A DNA stretch of 37,903 nucleotides from an uncultured Prevotella sp. Its GTDB lineage: Bacteria; Bacteroidota; Bacteroidia; Bacteroidales; Bacteroidaceae. The position numbers were made by a program, and so were the translations under genes. Shown here one piece after another: positions 8,736-24,946 of this stretch. The notes under the pieces were generated by a model. It was not told where the DNA came from and did not search any database. It saw only the letters and a program-made list of their open reading frames with translations. The number at the start of each line of letters is the position of its first letter. Position 1 is the first letter of the stretch. The DNA lies in NCBI GenBank assembly GCA_946623195.1, contig CAMOQW010000008.1, forward strand, positions 1-37,903. Reading direction: 5' to 3'.

Positions 8736-10025
8736 TCACTTGTAAAGCGACTTCAGAGCCTCGTCGGGCTCGATGGTCACCTTGTCCTCGTCGAGCATGG
8801 AGCGGTCGAGGTGGAAGACATCGATGAAGAAGTCGTAGACGGCCTGCCGCTTGTTGCGGTTGAAGTCGTGGCGCTCGCTGGGCAGATGGACGTTGCGCAC
8901 CTGCTGGCGGGCATCATAGAATCCATAGATGCGCTGCAGGTAGGGAAACTCCAAGGTGGGCACAGAGGAAGTCCAGTCGCCACCGTCGCTGACAATGAGC
9001 ATGGGTTTGGGGGCCATCGTGGCGGCCAACTCGGGTTCGCAGGTGCCACCGGCACTGAGTTGCACGGGTTTGCCACTCTCGCAGGGGCAACCGCCATCGA
9101 AGTGGCTGGCCAAGTGGACGACGGGGGCAGAGGCCGTAACGCGGTCGTCCAACAGCGAGAGCAGCACGGTATGGGTGCCGCCACCGCTGCCGCCCATCAC
9201 ACCCACACGTTGGGGGTCTATGTCGCGGTGGTTCTTCAGCATCCAGTCCAGCAGTACATAGCCGCAGGCAGCTTGATAGACGTGGGCACGACTGGTGTGG
9301 TGGGCCTCGGCTCCTACTTCCTTCTCACTCTCGCCCCAACCATAGAGGTCGAAATCCACACAGACGGCACCCATACGGGCCAACGTGCCCAGCCGTTGCT
9401 GCTCGTCCTTGCGGTAGCGCATGGGCCAGTGGCCGTCTGGACAGACTATCAGGGCATGGCTGCCTTTCTTGGTGGAGGCATAGATGGTGCCGAAGAGGTG
9501 TTGACCGGGAGTCAGCTCAATGCAGATGTTCTGCGTGGTGTAGCCGTCGTGCTTGCGAAGCTTCGAGAGCAGGGGTTTTCCCAGGACGCAGGAGTCAAGG
9601 AATGCATCCAACTCCAGCCGCTGGCGCACCTCGCGGCGCAGGGAGTCGCGACGGGCCTCCCAGGAGGCTTTGTCGGTGTATAATGACGACAGGTAGTCGA
9701 GCATCATCCTGCCCTCAGCCTCATGGCGGCGGGGGTACTCGTAGGGCTTTATTTTGTAAACATTGCCCGACTGCTTCCACCAGTTCCAGTCGAAATACTT
9801 GCAGATGTTGTCGAGCGTCATCTCGATGGAATAGGGGCGCACACGGAAGTCGGCGTAGGGCAGGCGGCATCCGGCAGTATCGACATTATACTTGAACCGC
9901 ACACCAAACCGTTGCTGGAGGTCGTTCATCAGGTCGTGAACCGTACGCTCGTAGTGGGATTCAAAGGTCTGTGCCGCCGCAAACGACGACACAGACATCA
10001 GCAAAACGAATAGTATTCTTCGCAT
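8736..10025 (-). CDS. Secreted alpha/beta-hydrolase (acetyl xylan esterase-like) with STN-like N-terminal domain
   Basis: A 429-residue exported protein (signal peptide 1-19). Residues about 24-93 look like an STN/DUF4974 domain (VHDLMNDLQQRFGVRFKY, then TLDNICKYFDWNW), normally found in secretins, TonB transducers and FecR-type anti-sigma factors. Residues about 165-405 form an alpha/beta-hydrolase fold with nucleophile Ser280 in MGGSGGG, an acid at Asp347 or Asp350 (SDGGDW) and His386 (ERHDFN). It resembles acetyl xylan esterase/dienelactone hydrolase proteins and probably removes acetyl groups from a plant glycan. The start at 10025 gives a signal peptide, is preceded by AAAGG and lies 7 bases after the fucI stop; a longer frame to 10133 would overlap fucI. 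Confidence 0.8.
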   Translation of the reverse strand: MRRILFVLLMSVSSFAAAQTFESHYERTVHDLMNDLQQRFGVRFKYNVDTAGCRLPYADFRVRPYSIEMTLDNICKYFDWNWWKQSGNVYKIKPYEYPRRHEAEGRMMLDYLSSLYTDKASWEARRDSLRREVRQRLELDAFLDSCVLGKPLLSKLRKHDGYTTQNICIELTPGQHLFGTIYASTKKGSHALIVCPDGHWPMRYRKDEQQRLGTLARMGAVCVDFDLYGWGESEKEVGAEAHHTSRAHVYQAACGYVLLDWMLKNHRDIDPQRVGVMGGSGGGTHTVLLSLLDDRVTASAPVVHLASHFDGGCPCESGKPVQLSAGGTCEPELAATMAPKPMLIVSDGGDWTSSVPTLEFPYLQRIYGFYDARQQVRNVHLPSERHDFNRNKRQAVYDFFIDVFHLDRSMLDEDKVTIEPDEALKSLYK

Positions 10026-10032
10026 GTAACCT

Positions 10033-11856
10033 TTACTTATAGATGGGGCCAAAGTTCTGGCAGGCACGATAGTCGGCACCCTCCTTGTCCATGCCGAAGG
10101 CATTCCAGCAGGCAGGACGGAAGATGTCTGCATCGACGATGTTATGCATGCAGACGGGGATTCGGAGCATAGAGGCTAGGGTAATGAGGTCGGCACCCAC
10201 ATGGCCATAGCAGATGGCTCCGTGGTTGGCACCCCAGTTGTTCATGACGCTATAGACATCCTTGAAGGCATCCTTCGAGGGGTCGAGGCGGGGCACAAAC
10301 CAGGTGGTAGGCCAGGTGGGGTCGGTACGCTTGTCCAGCGTGTCGTTGACCTGCTGCGGCAAGCTTACCGTCCAGCCCTCGGCCAACTGCAGCACGGGAC
10401 CCAATCCGCTGACGAGGTTGAGTCGCAGCATGGTCATGGGCATGCCGCCACGGGTCAGGAAGTGGCTGGAATAGCCACCGCCACGGAAATAGTCGCGGTC
10501 GGCAGGCATCCAGTTGGTGGCCTTCAGGCAGGCTTCCCAGTCTTCCTGCTTCATGTCCCAGAAATCTTTGATAGTGGGGTTGCCATCCTGGTCGCTCATG
10601 GCACCGGTAGCATCGAGGGTGGTGGCTCCGCTATTGATGAGATGGATAAAGCCACCGGCAGCAGTACCCTCTGGTTGCCAGCCGCTGACGCGTTTGACGG
10701 CCTCAGGACTCCAGTAGGTACGGATGTCGCTGAACATCACACCCTTGTTGGTGAGCAGGTGGCCGAAGAGCATGGAAAGGCCGTTCAGCGAGTCGTTCTC
10801 GGTAGCCAAAGTGTAAGCCTCGCGGGGACCGTTCCAGTCAAACGAAGTACACATCATGGACTCGGGAAAGTCGAAGTTGGGCTTGTAGTCGGTCCACTGG
10901 CGCTGGCCCTGTACACCGGCAGCGATGGCATTATGGCCGATGGCCTCTTCCTTGTAGCCCATCTCGAGGAGCTTCTCGCTGCCCTGCATCAGGTCGCGGA
11001 TAATCATCATGCACTTCACGGTGAACTCCCAGTCTTCATCTTTCTCCTGGCGGTTCTTGCCCTTACCCTTGCCGTTGAAGGTGGTCATGGGAACGCCGGG
11101 GAACAGCGGACGGTCTTCGTTGTAGTCGTGGCCCTCCTGGGGTTTGCAGTACTTATCGACCCACTGCATGGCGCGCTCGAACTCTTCCTTGTCGTAGATG
11201 CCGAAGTCAATGCGGCGCAGAATCTCTACCAGCGAGACATACTCGGTGCGCATACCAAGGTACTGCTGCAGAAAGTCGGCATTGACAATACTGCCGGCAA
11301 TACCCATACAGGTGTTGCCCAACGACAGGTATGACTTGCCGCGCATCGTAGCCACGGCCTGGGCAGCACGGGCAAAGCGCAGCAATTTCTCAGCCACATC
11401 GGCAGGGATGCTGTTGTCGTCCAGGTCCTGCACGTCATGGCCATAGATGCCGTAGGCGGGCAACCCTTTTTGAGCATGGGCAGCCAGCACGGCAGCCAGA
11501 TAGACGGCTCCCGGGCGCTCGGTGCCGTTGAAGCCCCAGACAGCCTTCGGATACGTCGGGTTCATGTCCATCGTCTCCGAACCGTAACACCAGCAGGAAG
11601 TGACGGTGATGGTAGAGCCGACACCCTCGCGCTCGAACTGTTCGGCACAGGCGGCCGACTCGCCCACCCGACCTATCGTGGTGTTAGAGATGACACACTC
11701 CACGGGCGAACCGTCGCCATTCTTGAGGTTTGCTTCAATCAGTTGCTTGACAGCCTTGGCCAGATTCATCGTCTTCTCCTCAAGGCCCTCACGGATGCCG
11801 CCCTGACGACCGTCTATGGTGGGGCGGATACCAATTTTGGGATACGTTTGTTTCAT
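10033..11856 (-). CDS. fucI: L-fucose isomerase
   Basis: A 607-residue cytosolic enzyme that interconverts L-fucose and L-fuculose (also D-arabinose and D-ribulose). It matches the FucI family from end to end (E. coli enzyme 591 residues). The N-terminal part has [20 protein letters not shown]. Metal-binding residues inferred by alignment offset are Glu353 (ATEND), Asp377 (FSDIRTYW) and His545 ([12 protein letters not shown]). The C-terminal [15 protein letters not shown] is also typical. It has no signal peptide. Co-occurrence with a GH95 gene a few kilobases away and with the co-directional esterase suggests that L-fucose is one product of the glycan broken down here. fucK and fucA are not in the window. 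Confidence 0.97.
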   Translation of the reverse strand: MKQTYPKIGIRPTIDGRQGGIREGLEEKTMNLAKAVKQLIEANLKNGDGSPVECVISNTTIGRVGESAACAEQFEREGVGSTITVTSCWCYGSETMDMNPTYPKAVWGFNGTERPGAVYLAAVLAAHAQKGLPAYGIYGHDVQDLDDNSIPADVAEKLLRFARAAQAVATMRGKSYLSLGNTCMGIAGSIVNADFLQQYLGMRTEYVSLVEILRRIDFGIYDKEEFERAMQWVDKYCKPQEGHDYNEDRPLFPGVPMTTFNGKGKGKNRQEKDEDWEFTVKCMMIIRDLMQGSEKLLEMGYKEEAIGHNAIAAGVQGQRQWTDYKPNFDFPESMMCTSFDWNGPREAYTLATENDSLNGLSMLFGHLLTNKGVMFSDIRTYWSPEAVKRVSGWQPEGTAAGGFIHLINSGATTLDATGAMSDQDGNPTIKDFWDMKQEDWEACLKATNWMPADRDYFRGGGYSSHFLTRGGMPMTMLRLNLVSGLGPVLQLAEGWTVSLPQQVNDTLDKRTDPTWPTTWFVPRLDPSKDAFKDVYSVMNNWGANHGAICYGHVGADLITLASMLRIPVCMHNIVDADIFRPACWNAFGMDKEGADYRACQNFGPIYK

Positions 11857-11989
11857 TGCTTGCTTAGTTTAAAAATAGTTCTATACCCTAATGACGACCG
11901 AAGCCGCTATTTGTCACCATTATCCCGGCGGGGGCTGATGACATTATCTGCGCTCGTCAGTCTTTATAGTATAATTGTAAGAGAGAAAG
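11857..11989. promoter_or_regulatory. Divergent intergenic region between fucI and the hydrolase operon
   Basis: This 133-base gap must hold the start signals for both directions. On the plus strand TATAATTG (11970-11977) is one base off the -7 consensus, 13 bases before the ATG, but no clear -33 box is seen. On the minus strand TATTTTTA, close to the fucI ATG, is a weak -7 candidate. Weak boxes would fit an activator-dependent, sugar-induced region. Confidence 0.4.
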
Positions 11990-14644
11990 ATGAAAAGACT
12001 GATTGCTTTGAGCATCATGACGTGCCTGGCCGTCGTCACCATGGCACAACAGGTGTGTATTGTGACTGACAAGAAGGCTTCGCCTCGTGAACGGTATGCT
12101 GCCGAATATCTGCAAAAGAAGTTAGCGGCAATGGGCTATGTAGTGACACCGAAGAAGGGGACACGCATCACGTTGACCAATCAGGGAGACACTCAGGCTG
12201 AGGGCTACACAATAGACAAAAACCGAAACGGCATCACGGTGACGGGAAAGGGTGCTACGGGGGTCATCTATGGCTGCGTGGAACTGGCTGAGCGCATCAA
12301 GGCGGCCGGAACGATAGAGGCCGTGAAACCCTTGGCAGAAGAACCCCGAATGGTGATGCGCGGCACATGCATCGGACTGCAGAAGACTGTCTACCTGCCT
12401 GGGCATGGAGTCTACGAATATCCCTATACGCCCGAGAACTTTCCATGGTTCTACGACAAGCAAGAGTGGGTGAAGTATCTGGACATGATGGTGGAAAACA
12501 AGATGAACTCGCTCTACCTATGGAACGGCCACCCGTTTGCCTCACTGGTCAAACTGAAGGACTACCCGTTTGCCCTGGAGGTGGACGACGAGACGTTCAA
12601 GAAGAACGAGGAGGTATTCTCGTTTCTGACCCATGAGGCCGACCGTCGCGGCATTGCCGTCATCCAGATGTTCTACAACATCATCCTCAGCAAGCCCTTC
12701 GCCGACCATTATGGGCTGAAGACGCAGGACCGCCACCGACCCATCACGCCACTCATCAGCGACTATACGCGAAAGTCAATAGCAGCCTTTATCGAACACT
12801 ATCCCAACGTCGGTCTGCTGGTGTGCTTAGGCGAAGCCATCAGCGGTATTGACGATGACATCAAATGGATGAAGGAGACAATCATCCCAGGTATCAAGGA
12901 CGGACTGCAGGCCTCGGGACGTACCGACATCCCCCCCATCGTGCTGCGCTCCCACGACACCGACGGACCACGGGTGCTGAAAGAGGCGCTGCCGCTGTAT
13001 CCGAACATTTATACCATGTCGAAATATACAGGCGAAAGCCTGACAACCTACGAACCCGGCGGACCGTGGGGTGAGACGCACCGCCAACTGGCCGAGGCTG
13101 CTCCCGTTCACATCGATAACGTACACATCCTGGCGAACCTGGAACCTTGGCGATGGTCGTCGCCAGCCTTCATCGCTAAGACGGTGCAGGCCATGCATCG
13201 GGTACACCACTCGAAGGGGTTGCATCTCTATCCGCAGGCCTCCTATTGGGACTGGCCCTATACAGCCGACAAGTTGCCGAATGGCCAACGGCAGAAACAG
13301 TTGGAGCGTGACTGGATGTGGTATCAGGCCTGGGGCCGCTATGCTTGGAACGACCAGCGCGGCGACGACCGCAGATACTGGAAACGCACGTTGGCCGACT
13401 ACTACGGCATCGACACAATAGCTGCGGGACACCTGCTCAATGCCTACGACGAGGCTGGCGAGATTGCCCCAAAACTGCTGCGCCGCTTTGGCATCACCGA
13501 GGGCAACAGGCAGACGCTGCTACTCGGCATGACGATGGGCGAGTTGGTGAATCCGTATAAATACACCATATACCCAGGCTTCTACGAGAGTTGTGGCCCG
13601 GAAGGCGAGAAACTCATCGAATTCATCGAAAAGGAGTGTAAAGGAGAGAAGCACAAAGGCGAACTGCCCTTCGACATCGTAGACCAATGTGTCAACCATG
13701 GCGACCGTGCCCTTGTGGAGATGGCCTCCATTACAGTCAAGCCAACACGACACGCCGATGAATACCAGCGTGTGTGGAACGACTTCCTTTGCTATGCCAC
13801 TTTCGCCAAGGCATTCCAGCTGAAAGTACGTGCCGCTGCAGAGGTGCTGCGCTACAAGTGGACGCAGGACATCACTCATCTGGAGACGGCCGTCGTATTG
13901 TTAAGGCAGAGCAACGACACATGGCACGAACTGAGCCGGCTGACGGAAGACACCTACCTCTATGCCAACTCTATGCAGACCGCCCAGCGCCGCATTCCAG
14001 TAGGTGGCGACGGCGGCAAGATGAAGACATGGAGCGAACTGGAGGTGGTCTATCAACAGGAACTGGAGGCCCTGCAGACCAATATCAACAAACTGAAACA
14101 TCCTGCAGCACAAGCCTACATCAATATTCTGCCGGCAAAGCCCGCTAAACAGGTGACTATTCTCTCACCGCTTACCGTTCACCGCTCACCGCTCCAAAAG
14201 GGAGCCATACTCTTCGAAAAGCGACCCGACACCCCTGTCGACTCGGTGGCGCCCGAGTTGGTAGGTCTACAGGCTCTTGTCCTGAACCGCGACACGACGC
14301 GCATAGTGGGGACAACGATTGAATATGACAGTCCGGTGCCCGTCAAACTCCTTGTGGGTCTCTTCAAGGATGATGACCCTAAATGGGCCAAGGCCCCCAA
14401 ACTCGAAATCGACGCTACCGGCAATGAATACGGACAGGCAGAACCGCTGCTGACCAATGCCATCAGCATTGTACAGATGCCGAAGGTGAACATCCACCAG
14501 TATTCGTTGCCTGCCGGTCGCCATACGCTGCGCCTGCCCAAGGGCATCCTGATGGTCGCGGGCTTCACCACATCAGACATCAAACCCCGCGACTGCGGAC
14601 TGAATGGTCCATCGGGAGAAGTCGACTGGCTGTTCCAAAAGTAA
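11990..14644 (+). CDS. Putative secreted TIM-barrel glycoside hydrolase with GH20-type N-terminal domain, family not assigned
   Basis: An 884-residue exported protein (signal peptide MKRLIALSIMTCLAVVTMAQ). Residues about 20-115 resemble the small alpha/beta domain that precedes the barrel in GH20 and GH67-like enzymes (ERYAAEYLQKKLAAMGY, GATGVIYGCVELAERI). The following region looks like a TIM barrel: WVKYLDMMVENKMNSLYLWN at 160-179, a candidate acid Glu282 in VCLGEAISGIDDD, and LRSHDTDG. The C-terminal third is helical, then a beta domain. I do not recognise the CAZy family; uronidase or hexosaminidase-like activity is possible. It heads a three-gene operon: the next gene starts 9 bases later. 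A heptanucleotide tandem repeat lies inside at 14164-14195. Confidence 0.7.
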   Translation: MKRLIALSIMTCLAVVTMAQQVCIVTDKKASPRERYAAEYLQKKLAAMGYVVTPKKGTRITLTNQGDTQAEGYTIDKNRNGITVTGKGATGVIYGCVELAERIKAAGTIEAVKPLAEEPRMVMRGTCIGLQKTVYLPGHGVYEYPYTPENFPWFYDKQEWVKYLDMMVENKMNSLYLWNGHPFASLVKLKDYPFALEVDDETFKKNEEVFSFLTHEADRRGIAVIQMFYNIILSKPFADHYGLKTQDRHRPITPLISDYTRKSIAAFIEHYPNVGLLVCLGEAISGIDDDIKWMKETIIPGIKDGLQASGRTDIPPIVLRSHDTDGPRVLKEALPLYPNIYTMSKYTGESLTTYEPGGPWGETHRQLAEAAPVHIDNVHILANLEPWRWSSPAFIAKTVQAMHRVHHSKGLHLYPQASYWDWPYTADKLPNGQRQKQLERDWMWYQAWGRYAWNDQRGDDRRYWKRTLADYYGIDTIAAGHLLNAYDEAGEIAPKLLRRFGITEGNRQTLLLGMTMGELVNPYKYTIYPGFYESCGPEGEKLIEFIEKECKGEKHKGELPFDIVDQCVNHGDRALVEMASITVKPTRHADEYQRVWNDFLCYATFAKAFQLKVRAAAEVLRYKWTQDITHLETAVVLLRQSNDTWHELSRLTEDTYLYANSMQTAQRRIPVGGDGGKMKTWSELEVVYQQELEALQTNINKLKHPAAQAYINILPAKPAKQVTILSPLTVHRSPLQKGAILFEKRPDTPVDSVAPELVGLQALVLNRDTTRIVGTTIEYDSPVPVKLLVGLFKDDDPKWAKAPKLEIDATGNEYGQAEPLLTNAISIVQMPKVNIHQYSLPAGRHTLRLPKGILMVAGFTTSDIKPRDCGLNGPSGEVDWLFQK
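14164..14195 (+). repeat. Heptanucleotide tandem repeat inside a hydrolase gene
   Basis: Four consecutive 7-bp units (CTCACCG, CTTACCG, TTCACCG, CTCACCG) plus a partial fifth (CTCC). They encode residues about 725-736 in a linker before the C-terminal beta domain. Because 7 is not a multiple of 3, gain or loss of one unit would shift the frame. Confidence 0.8.
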
Positions 14645-14653
14645 GCAAGCACT

Positions 14654-21334
<6,681 letters not shown>

Positions 21335-21336
<2 letters not shown>

Positions 21337-21367
21337 ATAATGCGGAGCAAGACGCTCCGCATTATTT
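21335..21367. terminator. Bidirectional stem-loop terminator between converging operons
   Basis: A perfect 14-bp stem (21335-21348 with 21354-21367) and a 5-base AAGAC loop. The arms are A/T-rich outside and G/C-rich inside (GCGGAGC/GCTCCGC), giving a U-rich tail in both directions. It overlaps the GH2 stop codon and ends just before the stop of the converging GH105 gene. Confidence 0.9.
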
Positions 21368-21368
21368 A

Positions 21369-23588
21369 TCAATGTGTGTATCGATAATATTCGCAAGCAG
21401 CCAACAGGAAAGCACCGACTCCGAAGTTGGCCTGTGAACGACTGTTGACCACCTGACCCGGCACGGCACGGTCGCCGATGGGCTGTACATAACCTATGCT
21501 GCCGTCGGGCTGCAGGGCTACGGTGGTTAGATACTTCCAGGCGCGATCCACTACGGGAGCATAGTCTTTGGGGGAGAGCAGTCCGTGGTTCATGCCCCAC
21601 AACAAACCATAGCAGAAAAAGGCGGTTCCGGATGTCTCCGGGCCTGGGGCCTGGTCGGGGTCCATCATGGAGCGCGTCCAGTAGCCTTCCGGTTGTTGCA
21701 ACTGTGCCACAGATTTGGCCAATCGCTGGAACTTACGTTCGAAGAATTTGCGATAGCGATGTTTCTTAGGCAGGTCGTTGAGCACCTTAGCCAGGCCTGC
21801 CAACACCCATCCGTCACCACGCGCCCAAAAATCCTTGTAGCCCGCCTGCGTCTTGTGATTAGGATAGACATAGCGGCCATCGCGATAATAGAGTCCCGTT
21901 TCCTGGTCGAGCATGATGCTATCAGAATAGCAGATGTTGCGGTATAGTTTGTCTAAATACTTGCTGTCGCCCGTCAAGCGGTACATCTTCGTCATGACGG
22001 GCATCACCATGTATAGCGCATCGGCCCACCACCAGTAGTCGTTGACCTTGGAGTCGGCTTCGTAGCCCATCACCTCCAGGGCTCTGGCTACTTTCTCGTC
22101 GTTCGGCTCGAGATAGTACAAGTCGATGTAGGTCTGGAAACAGATCTGCCAATCACCGAAGAGCACATAGTCCTGTCCCTCCCCATACTGTTTGTATTTC
22201 CACTTGGCCGGGTCCGGTTCAACTGCCCCCTTCCAATGGTTATGCACAGCCCATCGCTCCGAATAGCTTCGATAACGCTCATAGCCAGTCAAACGGTAGG
22301 CTTCTAAATTGCCGGTGTGGTAGGCGGCATGGTCCCAGAAACTCCTCTCCTCTGCAGCATGATGCGACTGCCAGTAGGTGTTCACACGGTCGATGAGCGC
22401 GATAAGCGGTTCTTGCACGTGTACGGACAATGGTTCGCGGCAGTCAGCCAGTTGCTGACGGGCACGTAACTGCCACTCGTCCATCGAACGCACGTCGTAA
22501 CGGCTCCAGGCAGCGCCAAAATAGTAGGTATAAGGACGCCCATCGTAGTCACGGCGGATGCCGAGGGCATGTTTCGATTTCTTGTCGGCGGCCGTCAGGA
22601 CAGCGGTCTCGTTGATGCCCTCGGGAAACAGTACACCCACGAATATCTGTGAGTTATGCTGCTGTGGATGATCGGTCGGGTCAGCATAAAGCACGTAGTC
22701 CTCCCCTCTGACGGGCTGACCGCCATGCAGGACGATGCCCGCCGCCAATGCCGAGGCACCTTGCAAGCTGTCGTACCACACCGTCATACGATTGAAGTTG
22801 GAACCCTTGTCAAGCGACACCCGACGGTGCTCGTTGCCATAGTCCAGTTCAACGGTAAAGCGCAGCGGGCCACGATCCAGTACACGATAGTTCCTATAGC
22901 ACCAAGGCATCAGCAGCTGGCCATCCTTCATCAAAGCAGGAGCACCACACCCTAAGGTGGGCCCCACGGCATAGGCATCCATACCGTTGCCATGGTCCAG
23001 ATGGAAAGAAGTGAACAAATCGACTTCACGGGCTCTATCCAGCTGTCCGATGCGGCGCAACGAGTCTTCCCTTATATTACCAGCAGCATCGGCAGCATAG
23101 CGCTGTTCGAGTACCAGATCCGGGGTGCTCTTGACCCACACGTCAATACCATACGAACGCTCGCCTGTGCCCTGCAAGGCAGGGCCGTACATCCTATAGG
23201 CACAACGATCGTTCTCCCAGGCCATATCATCCTTCCGCTCCGGATAGTGGCGTCCTCCGACATAGTATCTGGGCTGGCGAGGCACACCGCGCTCAACGGT
23301 GAAAGCCGCCACTCCCAAGGGACGTACTGAGACATCCAGCAAGAGCAAACCATCATAGGTCAACTGATAGTCTACTTCCTGTCCAAAATCATTACGCACC
23401 ACGAAGGTGTCTCCATGACCTATTCCTAACTGTTGGCGTATTGAGGCTACGTCTACTTCCACCACCTCCTGTCTCACCCGCTGGGTACTATTCTCTACTA
23501 CCACCCTGACTTGCGCGACACTCACAGGTAGCAAAACAAATAGCACTATCAGTGCCATGAGCTCTCTACGAATAATTCCTTCACTCAT
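21369..23588 (-). CDS. DUF4861-GH105 fusion: unsaturated uronyl hydrolase
   Basis: A 739-residue exported protein. After the signal sequence (ALIVLFVLLPVSVAQ) residues about 25-385 form a DUF4861 domain (AWENDRCAYRMYGPAL, SYGIDVWVKS). The C-terminal part, about 400-739, is a GH105/GH88-type (alpha/alpha)6 barrel: WWWADALYMVMPVMTKMY contains the likely catalytic Asp (near residue 523), followed by FWARGDGWVLAGLAKVL. GH105 enzymes hydrolyse the unsaturated uronic acid left by lyases on rhamnogalacturonan or arabinogalactan fragments. The start at 23588 lies 5 bases after the upstream stop and has GGTGA in front; ATGs at 23600 and 23630 would overlap the previous gene. Confidence 0.88.
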   Translation of the reverse strand: MSEGIIRRELMALIVLFVLLPVSVAQVRVVVENSTQRVRQEVVEVDVASIRQQLGIGHGDTFVVRNDFGQEVDYQLTYDGLLLLDVSVRPLGVAAFTVERGVPRQPRYYVGGRHYPERKDDMAWENDRCAYRMYGPALQGTGERSYGIDVWVKSTPDLVLEQRYAADAAGNIREDSLRRIGQLDRAREVDLFTSFHLDHGNGMDAYAVGPTLGCGAPALMKDGQLLMPWCYRNYRVLDRGPLRFTVELDYGNEHRRVSLDKGSNFNRMTVWYDSLQGASALAAGIVLHGGQPVRGEDYVLYADPTDHPQQHNSQIFVGVLFPEGINETAVLTAADKKSKHALGIRRDYDGRPYTYYFGAAWSRYDVRSMDEWQLRARQQLADCREPLSVHVQEPLIALIDRVNTYWQSHHAAEERSFWDHAAYHTGNLEAYRLTGYERYRSYSERWAVHNHWKGAVEPDPAKWKYKQYGEGQDYVLFGDWQICFQTYIDLYYLEPNDEKVARALEVMGYEADSKVNDYWWWADALYMVMPVMTKMYRLTGDSKYLDKLYRNICYSDSIMLDQETGLYYRDGRYVYPNHKTQAGYKDFWARGDGWVLAGLAKVLNDLPKKHRYRKFFERKFQRLAKSVAQLQQPEGYWTRSMMDPDQAPGPETSGTAFFCYGLLWGMNHGLLSPKDYAPVVDRAWKYLTTVALQPDGSIGYVQPIGDRAVPGQVVNSRSQANFGVGAFLLAACEYYRYTH

Positions 23589-23593
23589 TTCAT

Positions 23594-24856
23594 TCACCAT
23601 TTGTCTCTTGTCTGTATATCGTCTGCCCAACGATGGTCTTTAGGGAACGGCTGCCCGCCCCAAGCCTTCACCTGCGTCCAAGGCTGGGGGGCATCGGTCC
23701 AGAACGGATGACTGGCCGGCAATCCCAAGGGCATAAAGGCCAGGGTAGTCATATAGAGCGACCCATTGTTGGTGTACCAGTCAGCCGTCTCGGGTTGGTG
23801 ACCGCAGAATCCGATGGTCAGGTAGCCATCGTCGTTGAAGTTCTGTTGAGTGTCAAACATGCGGTGCATCACCCGAGTCAGTGCCGCCCTCACCTGGCCG
23901 TTACTTAGTTCGGCGGGGAGTTTCCCGTACCATGCCATCAGTGCCAGCGGTTGTAGGGCCGCCAACCGGTAAGGTGTCGAACGACCTATTACGGGGAAGG
24001 TGCCTTCGGGCGAGATGAACCGTTCCAGAATGATGCTGAACTTCTGAGCTCTCTTCAGCGCACGTGCATAATATTTGGGATAGTCTAAACGAGTGTTCGA
24101 CTTGGCATCTATCAGGGCCTGAAGGGTCTCTAAATACATGGCATGGAACACATAACTGGAATAGTAGTCGAAGGCAAACACAGGGCCGTCGGCATACCAT
24201 CCATCGCCCACATACCATTCCTCGACCTTGCGAATGGCCGAATTGACACGGTATTGGTCGTAGGGGGCATGGGCCTTAGCCAGGAAACTCTCAATGACCG
24301 ACGAAAACAGTAGCCAGTTGGTATATGGCGGGTCAATACTACGCAGACCAATAAACTCCTTGACGTAGCGCTGCTTGGTCACCGAGTCCAAAGGCAGCCA
24401 GAGTACGTCCCACGCACGCAACAGCGACTCGGCTATGTAGGCGGCATCCACCAGATTCTGGCCTGCCACACCCCAACAGAGGTAGTCGGGCGACTGAGGA
24501 TCCACGGCATTCTTATACGACTGCAAAGCCCATTCGCGCAACTGCTTGCGCTGCTTGCCTTCCGGTGTGTCATCATCGGGCAGCGTAAGCCACGGGCTGA
24601 TGCCCGCCATCAACCGGCCAAAGGTTTCCATATAGACCACCTTGCGATTGCGGTTGTCGAAGGTAGGCGAAAATTCCGTCCGCATTTTCTGCTGCAACTC
24701 CCCCCGGGCCATGCATTCCAGCACGGGTTGAGCCATCTGATAGGCCAACGTAGTCCAATACTGGCGGTCGGTCTGCACCGCCACCTGCTGACGTTTTCTG
24801 CCCTCCGCCGTCATCGTCAGCACAAGGGCCAAAGCTACTAATAATACTTTCTTCAT
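23594..24856 (-). CDS. DUF2264 protein (GH154-like, putative beta-glucuronidase)
   Basis: A 420-residue exported protein (signal peptide MKKVLLVALALVLTMTAEG). The DUF2264 (alpha/alpha)-barrel pattern covers almost the whole length: MAGISPWLTLPDD, DYLCWGVAGQNLVDAAYIAE, TNWLLFSSVIESFLAK and YVGDGWYADGPVFAFDYYSS. Some DUF2264 proteins are classed as GH154 with beta-glucuronidase activity on arabinogalactan; this is recalled family knowledge, and the activity here is inference. Together with the GH105 gene 5 bases downstream it points to a uronic-acid-containing substrate. The signal peptide and a good promoter 25 bases upstream support the start. Confidence 0.82.
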   Translation of the reverse strand: MKKVLLVALALVLTMTAEGRKRQQVAVQTDRQYWTTLAYQMAQPVLECMARGELQQKMRTEFSPTFDNRNRKVVYMETFGRLMAGISPWLTLPDDDTPEGKQRKQLREWALQSYKNAVDPQSPDYLCWGVAGQNLVDAAYIAESLLRAWDVLWLPLDSVTKQRYVKEFIGLRSIDPPYTNWLLFSSVIESFLAKAHAPYDQYRVNSAIRKVEEWYVGDGWYADGPVFAFDYYSSYVFHAMYLETLQALIDAKSNTRLDYPKYYARALKRAQKFSIILERFISPEGTFPVIGRSTPYRLAALQPLALMAWYGKLPAELSNGQVRAALTRVMHRMFDTQQNFNDDGYLTIGFCGHQPETADWYTNNGSLYMTTLAFMPLGLPASHPFWTDAPQPWTQVKAWGGQPFPKDHRWADDIQTRDKW

Positions 24857-24880
24857 TGTCTAGCTATCATTAACTGCGTG

Positions 24881-24911
24881 CAAAGTTAGGAAAAAAAACA
24901 CAATCATCCAA
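24881..24911 (-). promoter_or_regulatory. Promoter of the DUF2264-GH105 operon
   Basis: On the minus strand TTGG (24911-24908), 19 bases, then TAACTTTG (24888-24881). This fits the Bacteroidota -33/-7 pattern and lies 25 bases before the ATG. Confidence 0.7.
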
Positions 24912-24946
24912 GGGATTCCTCGGAATTTAAGAAAAGTCCAATTTTC

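Noticed and set aside
8718..9683. Open frame of 321 residues on the plus strand
   Set aside because: Antisense to the esterase gene; low-complexity Val/Gly/Ala-rich translation.
10026..10133. N-terminal extension of the esterase into fucI
   Set aside because: The start at 10025 gives a signal peptide and an SD-like AAAGG 7 bases after the fucI stop.
10201..11334. Open frame of 377 residues on the plus strand
   Set aside because: Antisense to fucI, a certain gene; long only because of GC-rich codon use.
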